NCBI GenBank assembly: GCA_018257865.1
Contig: JAEUBA010000009.1
Location: 62,001 to 126,000 of the forward strand
Direction of reading: 5' to 3'
DNA: 64,000 nucleotides
Source: Stereocaulon alpinum
Lineage: Eukaryota; Ascomycota; Lecanoromycetes; Lecanorales; Stereocaulaceae
Below, piece after piece: positions 34,057-44,195 of this stretch; the stretch's first letter is position 1; each line of letters opens with the position of its first letter. The notes beneath the pieces were generated by a model. That model saw only the letters and a list, made by a program, of their open reading frames with translations, was not told the DNA's origin and did not search any database. A program made the position numbers and the translations under genes.

Positions 34057-35134
34057 TCAAGCTTTGCGGCCCTCATCATAGAGCGGGTAGGCGAGATGCG
34101 GAAGCGAAAGGCGGAGGCAATATTATTAGATGGCTGAACTAATGTGAGCTGACCTTGCTGACCAGGCCTATCAACAAACCGTGTCGGGCTCTTGGCGATC
34201 TGGCGCTGCTTTGGGGTCTGGACCCCACCTTGGAAATCCCTGTGACTTTCACCACGCAGGATCCCCAAAAATAGTCGCATCTGTTCTATGCCTCATAGCC
34301 ACGGTGTTCCATTCCAGGCCGAGTGCCTGATGAGAGAAGAGAAGGGTCTCGAGATCGATAAGTGGCGTTTAGAATACAACCTAGCTATAATAGTGAAGAT
34401 GGCGTTGAATTTCACAGTCCACTCGGGTACGTACACGATTGCTTCAAGTAACAGTGTCTTCCATTCTTTCAGTATCTACACTAGGCTTATGTGTACTGCT
34501 GGAAGGTCAATAGAAGGCCTAAGTACTGGTCCTGAGCTTGTCACTACGATAGCATCGTTGTGGACCAAAATGCCTTGATAGCTGACAAGAGATGTGCTTG
34601 ACGGTTATTCGTCGGCCTACTGGAGCTTGCGGTAAACTTCTTCCTGGTTGGAAAGCACCCGTACCCGGCTTGACCGAATCTGGCGATTGTAGCTCGATGT
34701 GCCGACCATCTTTGGATCTTCTCACATGTTGTATGACCACCTGACTTACACAAGACCGCGGACTAGCATGGATGAATGTTAAATTGCGAGCTCTACAGCC
34801 CTTGGTCCAGTCTCAGTACCTCCAAAGAGTATGAAGGGTGATTGTAGCGTTGCACTAGGAATAAGTACGTCTCGCGAGGCTATAGGAACGATAAGGCAAG
34901 CCATGTGTCACTGCCGAACAGCATGGCCACTGTTGGGTAGGAGTCAGTACGCCTTGCGCTTCGTCCATCAACCCATCCCTCGAGGCGCCTTGCCAGTGCA
35001 GCTGCATGAGAGCCTGATGATTGACTTGAAGTGGCTGAATCAAAGGGAGTCTGACCGCACCTCATAATCATCCGGGAAGGCCGCGCTGGGACGTCTAATA
35101 CCCTATTTTGTCTCAACTCCAACAAGATTATCGG
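34057..35134. other. intergenic or unresolved upstream exons
   Basis: May hold 5' exons of the unrecognised gene (open minus-strand frames at 34032-34280 and 34519-34753) and the 3' flank of the D-lactate dehydrogenase gene. None can be joined with confidence. Confidence 0.35.
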
Positions 35135-37039
35135 CTAGGTCGTTGAGCTTTTTGAAGTACGCAAAAGCCCGCTACTTTGATGGCTCTTCGAAGGTCTCTC
35201 AGGTTCTGCTCGAATGACCTTGTCGCAGTTGAGTAGACATAGAGGGTCTAGGGCAAATTTAATCTGCGAACTGTCAGACACTGGACTTCCTACTTCCACT
35301 GGGAGTTGACCTTTCGCATCATATCGATTGCATTCCCACCCAACTCTTCCACCAACATGTCTCGCAAAGTAAGTCCAATGCCGTGCTCTCCGGTCACTGT
35401 ACCTTCCATCTCAATGGCCCGTCTCTGCACATCTGCAATGATTTTTTCTGCAGCTGCCCTGTCTTTTTCGCCGTACAGAACGCTTGTGTGAAAATTGCCT
35501 ACTCCAAATTAACCCCTCTCGATAGCTGCAAGACTTTCAACGTAGGACTCATACCATCTCCTACATGACCAAGCGTCGATCCTAGCAGGTCCGCCTTCTT
35601 AAACTTCTCTTTAGTCTCTTCAATAATATCAGCCAAACGCGATATTGGCACCGCCACATCCGAGCCCAAGAACTTGTCGTCCGGATGCCGCTTCTGAGCA
35701 AGGAGACTCCACAGCGCTGTTTTTCGTGCACTCCATAGCGCATCGATCTCCTCTGGATCACCAGATGCTTCAAAAGATTCCTTCCCATACTTCTCCGCTA
35801 GTGCACTCAAAGCGTTGATCTGCTCCTTCACAGCCTGTTCTGTGCCAGAGAACTTTACAAACAGAGTAGGAGTTACTCTGTACCTTTTGTCGGTATAACC
35901 ACTCGTGTTGACAGCGCTCATGGTATTTTCGTCGAGTAGTTCCAGTGCTGCAAGGGGGAGGCCCTGTTGAACAGCATCGATGACTGTGCTCACAGCTTCA
36001 TAGGTGCTGGGGAAAGCAATGACGGCTACTTGCTCATTCTCGGGCTTTGCGGTGACCTTCAAGACAGCCTCCGTTACCAAGCCTAGTGTACCTGATGATC
36101 CCACCATGAGTCTCGTCAAGTCGTACCCAGCGGTTGACTTCCTTGGCCGATTTCGTGTCTTGACAATAGTCCCATCGGCAAGTACGATGGTGGTGGAGAT
36201 AACCCAATCCTTCATCGTCCCATAGCGGTAGGCATTGGTCCCCGAGCAACCAGTTGCGATCATGCCTCCAATTTGGGCCCCTGGTCCTGGATCTGGCGGG
36301 AAGAAGAGGCCCATCCTAGCGAGATATGCGTTCAGATGTTCCCAGCCTACCGCAGGCTGAACGACGACGTCTAAATCCCGTTCATGCAAGCTCAGGATCT
36401 TGTTCATACGGGAGAAGTCAATACAGATGCCACCCATCGTAGCAGCCAAAGCACCGTCAAGGCTTGTACCTCCCGAGAAGGCTGTGACCGGAATAAGGCG
36501 CTTGTGGCAGATCTTCATGATACTGCTGACTTGTAAAGTATTTTGAGGGAAGACGATTAGTGATGCATGAGTGTCGACCGGAGAAGGAGACCACTCTGTA
36601 CTAGAACGCGATTTCAAGTTCCCTGGGTTGTCGTCTATGCCTGTGCGGCCAACGATCTCGAGTAACTCTTCTCGCGCTTCTTTCATGTTTTTGTCGGTAA
36701 TGTCATGAGATGGTCCAATGCTTATTTCTAATGGCATGCTAGAACCAGTAACGACTTTCTTCCGGTCCTGATGTTCTGGATTAGGCTTCCTACGTACAAA
36801 GTTTACGAACTTCACACCAAAAGCGGCGCCCAAGCCGACTGCACAAGTATCAATTACAGGTCTTTGTAAAGATTGCCGGTCAATGACTAACCAGAAACCC
36901 AAAGCAATCGAGTCCTCCATGTTACCGGTTTGTAGTCATAAGAGTATGTCTGGAATCGATTCGACTTCGGTGCGTGTTTTTGTAGGCTTTGAAATGGCCA
37001 TTTCCCAAGCAAGCGGAGAGTAGTCGTCCGGGCGAACAT
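35135..37039 (-). CDS. DLD1: mitochondrial D-lactate dehydrogenase (cytochrome)
   Basis: FAD enzyme oxidising D-lactate to pyruvate and passing electrons to cytochrome c. Four exons on the minus strand: 37039-36892, 36838-35555, 35498-35311 and 35263-35135; all phases agree, about 582 aa (yeast DLD1 is similar in length). The true first exon lies in another frame from the long open frame that begins at 36920: it encodes a mitochondrial presequence (Met-Phe-Ala-Arg..., rich in Arg, Leu and Thr) and a Leu-Leu-Trp-Val membrane anchor, spliced at GTTAGT. Visible motifs: Pro-Val-Thr-Ala-Phe-Ser-Gly-Gly-Thr-Ser-Leu in the FAD-binding region, Gly-His-Val-Gly-Asp-Gly-Asn-Phe-His, Thr-Gly-Glu-His-Gly-Ile-Gly, and Leu-Asp-Pro-Leu-Cys-Leu-Leu-Asn near the C-terminus. 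The last exon depends on a GTCAAC donor with a CTGAC branch site. Confidence 0.85.
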
Positions 37040-37962
37040 GTTGGTAGGATTGATAGCCGCTTGTTAGGAAAGACTTGTGGGCTGGAGATCTACGTGAGGA
37101 TTTTCTGTCTGGGGTGACATCGGAGGGAATATGCTTCAATACCGCTGAATTGCAGCAAAGCCTTGGTAGATTGGAAACCTAGAGTGGATCACTGCCTGAC
37201 ATCCTGGTTGAAAGCCTCCTGATGGTACTACACGCGTTAGTAAGTGCGATGTGTGTTGTGCTTATGGTGTGTGGATTCCGCGGAACGTGAGCAATTGGAT
37301 GAAAAAAGAGAAAGTCGAGCCGAAGACAAAAGCAACCCGGGTCCCTGACATCACAGACTTTCGAGCTGTTACCAGCAATTGGAAGGAGAGCCTTCGCATG
37401 CTGTAAACCTGGTCGCGACCACTGGCCGTCTTTGAGGTTTTGGGCTCCCGGAGCTAGGTACTATAAGGGCCCAGTCCGGAAGGGGGAGGGCGAGGAGTGA
37501 GTTTGGTAGTCCTACGTAAATAAGTGAGATTGCTTCGTAGACTATATCACAACTACTACAAATTGTACCACAGCCAGCCTGCAGATAACCCAAAAAGCCA
37601 TATCATAGCCCCTCAACATCTTATCCTGGTTTCTCGATTCACATCTATTGACCGGGAGATTGGAACCACTGAAGAGTAGTTGCAAGTTTGTACAAATCTC
37701 ACGCCTAACAATCCCAATCATTCATTGCTTATTGTCAATCATAATCGGGAAACAGTTCAGCAAAACCTGGAGTGCCTTGCGGACAGCGAGCTAGCGAAGC
37801 CGCTGCGTTATGAATGATCTGGAAGCACCCAGCAATATGCTCCATATCCCTATGATTCCTGACTTTAGAGCCTCAGTCAATGTAATCACATCAATGGGCA
37901 GTATTATAGTTAAGTATGTCCTTCCATGCAATGTTATAGAGACTAGAAATTCATCCACGTCA
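37040..37962. other. intergenic between two minus-strand genes
   Basis: Contains the D-lactate dehydrogenase promoter. The minus-strand ATG frame at 37139 overlaps the real first exon in another phase and is not coding. No other feature seen. Confidence 0.45.
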
Positions 37963-39178
37963 TCACGACCCCGGTGGCCGGTAAGGTTGATATGAATTCG
38001 TACCTCCAGGCAGCTCTGCCGGCCCGTAACCCTCCTCACCTACCACAGGTAGGTCAGGCTGCCTCGGCGATGCCCCAGCCGCCCCAGTGTAGGTGCTTGC
38101 TGCTAACTCTGAGCCTCTTGAGTCTCTGAACGTCGCTGCAGTGGGGCTCCCTGGTAGTTCTGACAATGGACGACCGGATACTCCTCGATACGAAGGGGGC
38201 GCTGTACTCGGGTTGGGCGACGGATGTCCCACTTGCGGAGAGCCATCGAGCTCGGATTTCCCCATGTAAGGGGAGGATTCAACTGGTGGCTTCATTTCCC
38301 CATACATTGGCGTAGGCTCTTCTGCGGTTGACTGCATGTTTCGTGGAGGAGGATGTGCTCTGCGACTGCGGCGCCGGCGCCAGAAAAGGAAGAAAGCTAG
38401 GGCCATGAGCGCAAGTACAGCGACAGGGACACCGACTGCAGGGCCTATCACAGATCCTAGGCTTTTCGAGCTGGATGAGCTTGCGGCGGGGCTTCCTGTT
38501 GAGGAGGCTGGGACCGCGACATTGCCAGTTGTAGAGGAGACAAGAGTGCTTGGACTCCCACTTTTTGTGATAAGTTGAGTGAGGACCTCGACGGTTGGCG
38601 TGCTGGAGACTTTGGCTGCTGAATTGCTGCTTGAAGGATTTGATGAAGATGTAGGGGACGTGGATTGAGCTGCAGATGTGGGGGTATTAGAGGCTGGGGT
38701 GGAGCTTGGTGATGGCGTGTTCGCTGCTTGGGAGCTTGTCGGAGAACTACCCATGCTACCCACAGCTGTGCCCCCGCCCGCAAGTATAGGCAGCGCAGCC
38801 AGAGAAAACCTGCTTGTCGTGGTATCACAGCACCCAGGAGAGGGGCGATTGGTATCGCAGCAGTAACTGCCCGAGCTACACTGGAGAATAGCTTCATCTC
38901 CAGCAGCGGTCTTGTCTACGATGCAATTAGCTTTGCACTTCTTGTAAGCTTGCAGCGAATAGCTAGAACAAACCGTAGGTACAGAATTGCGGGCAACTGC
39001 TCGACTGCCACGTCTTATCGGTACATGTATAGCGTCCATAGTAACCTGCGTTCTCTAGGTAACAGAGTCCATTGGATTCGCATTGCCATCCGAACGGACA
39101 GCAGGGACCATCACCACTTGTGTTACAAGGTTTGTCACCCGCAGTCGAAAGATCGCCATTCGGGTAGTAGCAACTCAT
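37963..39178 (-). CDS. Cys-rich surface protein with Ser/Thr-rich stalk and one membrane helix
   Basis: Two exons on the minus strand, 39178-38974 and 38915-37963, about 385 aa. The 58-bp intron (GTTTGT, branch CTAAT, CGTAG) was chosen because it keeps the Phe-Cys motif and joins to Asp-Lys-Thr-Ala-Ala-Gly. The N-terminal ectodomain has at least 14 Cys, including Cys-Cys-Pro-Phe-Gly-Trp, Cys-Thr-Asp-Lys-Thr-Trp and Ser-Tyr-Cys-Cys-Asp. A long Ser/Thr/Pro stalk, a single membrane helix (Val-Leu-Ala-Leu-Met-Ala-Leu-Ala-Phe-Phe-Leu) and an Arg-rich stop-transfer follow, with a Pro/Ser/Gly-rich cytosolic tail. No N-terminal signal peptide is visible at this ATG. The ectodomain pattern (Cys-Tyr-Tyr-Pro-Asn-Gly-Asp near the start) is frequent in Pezizomycotina. 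A further 3' intron (GTACGA near 37990) is possible. Confidence 0.65.
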
Positions 39179-40489
39179 TGTGTTGATGACGTGACGGAGA
39201 CCAAGGGCTCAATGATTGTGATGCTGGCGGGTTTGGGCAGCTCGGTCATCGAGGACAGTTTAGCAGCGACGCGTTGAAGGATGAAGGATGAAGGAAGAAA
39301 GGTAGAGATCAATTGCGGCAGTGTGGCGAAGACGGCAAGCGACAGGTAGTTCTAAGACAAGTTGAAAGCGCTGGGAGGAGGCGATGTTCATATGGTGATA
39401 TGGTGAACCCTGCCCGAAATTGGGGGAGTCGAACCTTTAACAGTAGATCAGCATGCAGAGCACCCTAACTGTACCTAGAACTAAGTGAATTACCTTATTG
39501 ACAGTCCCGTAATTGAACTCATCCATAAAACTACCCCTTCACACTTGCGTAAAGAAATGCCATGACCGCTCTTATTGACGGCCACATGGACGAGCTGGCC
39601 GCTAGAGCGGATCCGCAGACCTGATTAACTGGCATTATGCGATCCAAATTGACGTCGTTGACAGCGTTATTCGCGATGACGGAGACAGAATGCCATCCTC
39701 GCCATCATTCGCATGGGTCAAGGCTTTCGGGAAGGGTGTTGTAGCGGGCTTGGCGTCACCAATAGCATGGTGGTTTGCGCTTAGCCCCCGGATCTAACTT
39801 ACCAACACGGTTAGCGGCATTACACGGGTTTCATTTCCTCCGCATCAACCGGTTTTGCTCCCTTGCACTGATTACCTACTTGGGGGGTCCCTTGTATATC
39901 GTACACATCTCCGATGTCTTCCATGAGTCTATATACTCCAACGTAGCATGATGCGGGGCGTGATGGTGAGTCGAAGGTATCCATTTTCTCAGATTGAATA
40001 TCATTAAGCTTGTTCCCGAGTGTAGTGACGATCCTATCTCCTTGTGGTAGATTTAGGCTCTAAATATAGCTTCTACACCAACTGTCGTTCTCGTATCCCC
40101 GCTGATCTCAAACAGGGCTTGAAATCTCGACAACGGCGATCCCAAACATTCAGGCAACATTGGTCACCGGCTACCATAGCAGTGGTTGCACACCGTGGAG
40201 TGAATTGATAGGAAAGACCTGGTCGAGGCAGAATCACCCCTCTCAGCGGCACGCGCATTGTTCTACGCCACCATGTTTTAGTAGCAACTAGCCTTTTTTA
40301 ATGTCAATCTATCTAGGGCAACCGAGTCCGCGATGATTTCACTAATGTGAAGTGAAGATAGAATCAGAATGATATGTATGTACTATCTAATTCATGAAAG
40401 CCTAGGTGCTTTAGCTTTATCGACCACCAGACTCAAAAAGAAGCCCATGAATGTCCTGTTGCTCTTCACATTTAGCGAACAAACTCTGC
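39179..40489. other. intergenic, no supported gene
   Basis: Promoter of the Cys-rich surface protein gene, then more than 1 kb without a convincing frame. A segment resembling part of a tRNA T-arm near 39415-39475 does not fold as a tRNA. Confidence 0.4.
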
Positions 40490-40835
40490 CTATCCTGAAC
40501 CCTCTCCAGCAGCAACGTCTGCTATAGCGTTATCAAACGCTTCAATAATGGGTTCGTACAACTCCTCTGGATTTGCCGGGGGTTCCAGTGAATAGCGCCC
40601 TATCCTTAAGGAGAGGGAAGAGGATGCCCTGTATCTTTCTACACAAAAGCTTGACGCCATCAAAGGATGGTGGAAACTCATTCAAAATATCCTCAAACCC
40701 ATCAACATGCATATATCCCCGTTTCGCCTCAGCAATGTCCTTGAAACTGCCGGAGTACCATTTCGTTAGGACGCTTTCTCTAGGTCGACCCCTTAGATTT
40801 CGTCGTGCAGAATGCCCCGTCGAGGTACTACGCAT
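40490..40835 (-). pseudogene. frameshifted copy of an unknown gene (relative at 42852-43253)
   Basis: Two overlapping minus-strand frames together match the family at 42852-43253: the first ends in Phe-Thr-Gly-Thr-Pro, the second continues with Pro-Glu-Glu-Leu-Tyr-Glu-Pro-Ile-Ile-Glu-Ala-Phe-Asp-Asn-Ala-Ile-Ala. The frame change falls in a run of five C near the Gly-Thr-Pro codons, so one base was lost or gained there. The C-terminal 25 residues are nearly identical in character to those of the intact relative. The gene lies directly downstream of the broken F-box gene. Function unknown; it may be the C-terminal part of an F-box-type protein. Sequencing error in the homopolymer is an alternative. 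Confidence 0.55.
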
Positions 40836-40900
40836 TCCTTATCACAAAAACGACACAAGGACGCAGCGAACCTTCAGCTCCGTATAGAGAAACGCTCCGT

Positions 40901-42424
40901 TTAGTCATCGTCCTCATCGTCCTCATCGTCGTCGTAGTCGTAGTCGTTGTCTTCGTCGTAGTCGTCGTCGTGTACGAAGCCATAGTAAACTTTGTAATCA
41001 ACATCCTCTCCTTTGCTGGTTTTCCAGACCTGCGCTAGACGACTATCTATCGTGCATTTGCTGGGCATAACAACTGACACACGCGGCTTTGACAGATTAA
41101 GTTGGTCCGAAAGCAAGATAAGCTTGCTTGAGTCGGAGAAAATAAATCCGTCAAGACGTAGGGCAGCATGATAGCCTTTAATATCTTCTTCTGAACAATA
41201 ACCCTGTGCAGCGAATGCCATTTCACAAAGCGGGTTATCCATATCTTTGTGCCCTTGTACCCCTAGTTTCATCTCTAACAATTTAGGCATATGCTGAGCA
41301 GCTCGAGCAGCAGCCATAAATAGCGGATTGACCTTGCTCATGTCTAGCCGGGCACTTTCAAACTCGCCAACCAGATGTTCATAGATATGGAGCGATGTTC
41401 CGTCTGGAGAAACCGAACTAATCATTACTATGATTGATTGTAAACAGGGCCAGAATGGTTTCTGCCCGCCTCCAAATTCCTTAAGCTGAGGCCAAAAAAG
41501 TTCAGGTGTAAAGCGAATACAACGGTTGAGATTAGGATCACCAAGAGTCACCTTGAGGAGATTGGGAGACTGTAAAAGCCGATGGACGGCCATAGAAAAC
41601 GCGTCCGAGGAACGTGAGCTTATATTCGGAAAGCCAAGCTCATAGTGCTCGAAGTTAAAGACTAATTCCGAAAAGCGTGGCAGAGACAGACTTGACACTT
41701 CCCGCGCCATATCTAAGCGGATCTGTGTTGAAGCATCGCTGATATGAGCCTCGAAATAGGTTAGACCGTGTAATCTGGATGCTAGTCTTCTCAAGGCCGC
41801 ACTATGGATGCCACGGCCCGACCAAATGAACCCATCAACCCAAGGGATCGGAGGCAGGTCTTGTGGGATTCTTCATTGATTTAAATGGTAACGGATTCGA
41901 GATCTCAGCGACTCTCTCGGCTTCGTCGACTTCATCCAAATTCCCATCATCCACGAAGTCTAGCGGATCCTCGCGAAAGTTGCGGACTGGTTCTGAAGGT
42001 TGGGCTGAAAGGTGTACCCGCAATTTGAGTGCCTGCGGCCTAGGATATCCGTCCTCGATTGATTTCAGGATGGCCCAAAGATCTTTAACACTCCTGGTGA
42101 AAGCTATGTTGTCCCATTGTGTCCCCCAGACTGAATCGTAGGCGTCAGAGTTTGGTATGATGATTCTGAAGCGTAGTGTGCGTAAGGATGCCATGCGATG
42201 ACCAACAATGTATCCCTTGAAACGGCTCACTTGATTGCTCCTTATGACAATCTTTCGAAAGGTGAGTCGTCAAAAGCCAGCTGCCATTCACGTGAGACGC
42301 AAGTATAGGGAACGAGAGAGACGTTCTTCCGTTGGAAAGGATTGCTAGGATAATCGTAATCGATATACGACCATACTAGAGCTTTCACTTCAACGGGAAG
42401 CTCACTGAAGGAAGCAGGCATCAT
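40901..42424 (-). pseudogene. F-box-like gene with two frameshifts
   Basis: Three minus-strand frames join end to end into one protein of about 500 aa. Part 1 (42424 to about 42245) begins Met-Met-Pro-Ala-Ser-Phe-Ser-Glu-Leu-Pro, an F-box-like start, and runs to Pro-Phe-Glu-Arg-Leu. Part 2 (about 42243 to 41862) continues with an Arg-Ser-Asn-Gln-Val-Ser-Arg-Phe segment, and part 3 (about 41862 to 40901) with Pro-Pro-Ile-Pro-Trp-Val-Asp-Gly-Phe. The first break is a one-base loss around 42244; the second is a one-base change around 41862. No intron fits either break. Part 3 contains helical leucine-rich-like repeats and ends in an acidic Asp/Tyr tail encoded by a trinucleotide-like repeat. The protein is typical of fungal F-box families with a long C-terminal domain; it may be a recent pseudogene, or two indel errors. 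Confidence 0.55.
40905..40975. repeat. GTC/ATC-rich trinucleotide-like stretch
   Basis: Degenerate GTC/ATC/TCG repeat on the plus strand, reading as an Asp/Glu/Tyr-rich tail on the minus strand at the C-terminus of the F-box-like pseudogene. Interruptions show it is not a fresh microsatellite. Confidence 0.8.
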
Positions 42425-42851
42425 GCAAGCAGCCTTGTGAAAAAGAACGACGAAGGGCAATTATTAAGTGGTGAATATGCACGCCGTGGAGACAAATTTG
42501 GCGTTATCCATCACGCAGTTCGAAGCTACGTGTCATAAAAACATGTTTCTTGGCATTTATTCCTGGTGCGCATGGGCTTACAAGAGAGAAAACAGGCGTA
42601 CTTCGAAGATGGTGGAGGAGGGAAGAGTTCTTCAAAGCTAACTGCAGGTCTAAACTAATGTTGCTTAGTAATTTACAGGCTAAGCTCTATTTGCCGGGCC
42701 GCTGGCGTAATGCACAGAGAAGCAAGCGGGACTGGGCCACACGTTGTCCGAAAGGAGAGATTCTCTCTATAAGTATGGAAACAGAAGAATTCCAAGTATA
42801 CACATACAAGCTTGAACTTCTCCTATTCTTAATAATTTATACAAACGCTAC
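42425..42851. other. spacer inside the decayed cluster
   Basis: Upstream of the F-box pseudogene and downstream of the intact copy of its neighbour. A plus-strand frame of 140 codons at 42550-42972 has no recognisable domain. Confidence 0.4.
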
Positions 42852-43253
42852 CTATTCTGAATCCTCTCCGGGGGGGAAGTCGGCTATAGCGTTATCAAAC
42901 GCTTTAATAATGGGGTCGTACAACTTCTCCGGCGGATCTGGGGGAGTTCCAATGAGCAAACCGTTCTTGTAAGGGAAAAGAATACCCCGTATCTCTTTAC
43001 ATAGAGGCTTGACACGGTCGAAGGCCTGCGGAAATTCCTTCAAGATTTTCTCATCAAACTCATCGACGAGCATGTGGCATTCTTTCTTTTCAATAACAAT
43101 GACTAGGCCCTCTACCTTAAGGAAGAGGGTACTGAACGAATAGGGCTGGATTTGCGCAGAGAATCGCCATATCCTTGCCGTCAGTAGTTCAGTGCCACGC
43201 ACCACTAGATTATCGCAAGGTTGCAATTCTATGTCGGTCTGGAAGAGGTGCAT
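42852..43253 (-). CDS. unknown protein, intact copy of a local family
   Basis: 133-aa frame on the minus strand starting at 43253. It has a mixed alpha/beta character, with segments such as Leu-Cys-Lys-Glu-Ile-Arg-Gly-Ile-Leu-Phe-Pro and Glu-Lys-Leu-Tyr-Asp-Pro-Ile-Ile-Lys-Ala-Phe-Asp-Asn-Ala. A frameshifted relative lies at 40490-40835; the F-box-like pseudogene sits between them on the same strand. It may be the C-terminal part of a larger gene: a frame at 43434-43210 overlaps it, but no convincing splice joins them. No signal peptide, membrane helix or known domain. Confidence 0.4.
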   Translation of the reverse strand: MHLFQTDIELQPCDNLVVRGTELLTARIWRFSAQIQPYSFSTLFLKVEGLVIVIEKKECHMLVDEFDEKILKEFPQAFDRVKPLCKEIRGILFPYKNGLLIGTPPDPPEKLYDPIIKAFDNAIADFPPGEDSE

Positions 43254-44195
43254 ACGTAAGTCGTACCACTATAGAAGATCTTTTCAATCCTTTACAAAGT
43301 GTTAAGCTCTTCGGGGCCATCCGTCCGCCAGATTGAAGTTGGTTTCTGTCCAACCAAGGGCGCATGTTACAATACCAACACTTGCAGTCGTAGGAAGACG
43401 CTGGACTGCCCTCCAAACTACCGGGACTAGCCACGCCTAGGAACTTCGATACTAAACTTTAGAAGGTCTCAACTATATAACAAGTAACTTTTTGTAAAAT
43501 ACTTGTGAATACAGATATCCTAGTCTGCCGAGCTCAGCAACATCGTAGATGAAAGTTAGGTCGCAGATCCAATGGTTAGGTAGAACTAGGGGAATGCTTC
43601 CGCTGACCGCTGTACAAGCCAGTTCAGCCGAGTCTCATGACGGCTAGCTGTAATCGTCAACTCCGCTAATACTCGGTCGCACCCATACCAACATCTTACG
43701 ACCGGCTTTAGAGGGCATCAAGATCATGGCAAGTGCGTCAGGGATTCGCTCTAATAGGTAAGGCGAAGCATGAGGTCTAGAATGATGAGGGTTTGGCATC
43801 TGATCATCCTGCGATATCAAATATCCGGAATAGCTATCAGGTTGTGGCGTTATACGTCTTCTAGAATACATCATTGAGCCAGTCAGCGGCCTCCCCGGGC
43901 CATCGTGGGGGCCTCTTAAACCCAATCAATTTTGCTATGGGGTCATTGGTGACTTGGGGATGGCCTAGCTTGACCTCTTAGCGTTCCCGTTCAAGCAAAA
44001 GGCCCGCTATCTGAGCTCGTCGCCCCGCTATTCCTCACTTGCAGAGTAGCCTGCACTTTGGACTTGCCCTCCATAAAGCGAGGGGTAGGTCCTGATGGAT
44101 ACGCAAGCTCTTGCTTTCAAGTTCTTGCTCTCACTGTCTGATTTTCAGTCAGACTTCAAGTCTTGGGTAAAACTACTCGACAATACGCCGCCAAC
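43254..44195. other. intergenic, promoter of the GIT1-type transporter gene
   Basis: Includes possible upstream coding of the unknown protein (open minus-strand frame 43434-43210) and the transporter's promoter. Otherwise empty. A minus-strand frame at 43644-43925 is not recognised. Confidence 0.4.

Noticed and set aside
39415..39475. Segment resembling a tRNA T-arm on the minus strand (GGTTCGACTCC)
   Set aside because: The flanking bases do not form the T-stem, and no D-arm, anticodon arm or acceptor stem could be paired around it.
40901..41038. Plus-strand frame with a Val/Ile-rich run as a membrane protein
   Set aside because: It is the complement of the acidic C-terminal tail of the F-box-like pseudogene, produced by the GTC/ATC repeat.
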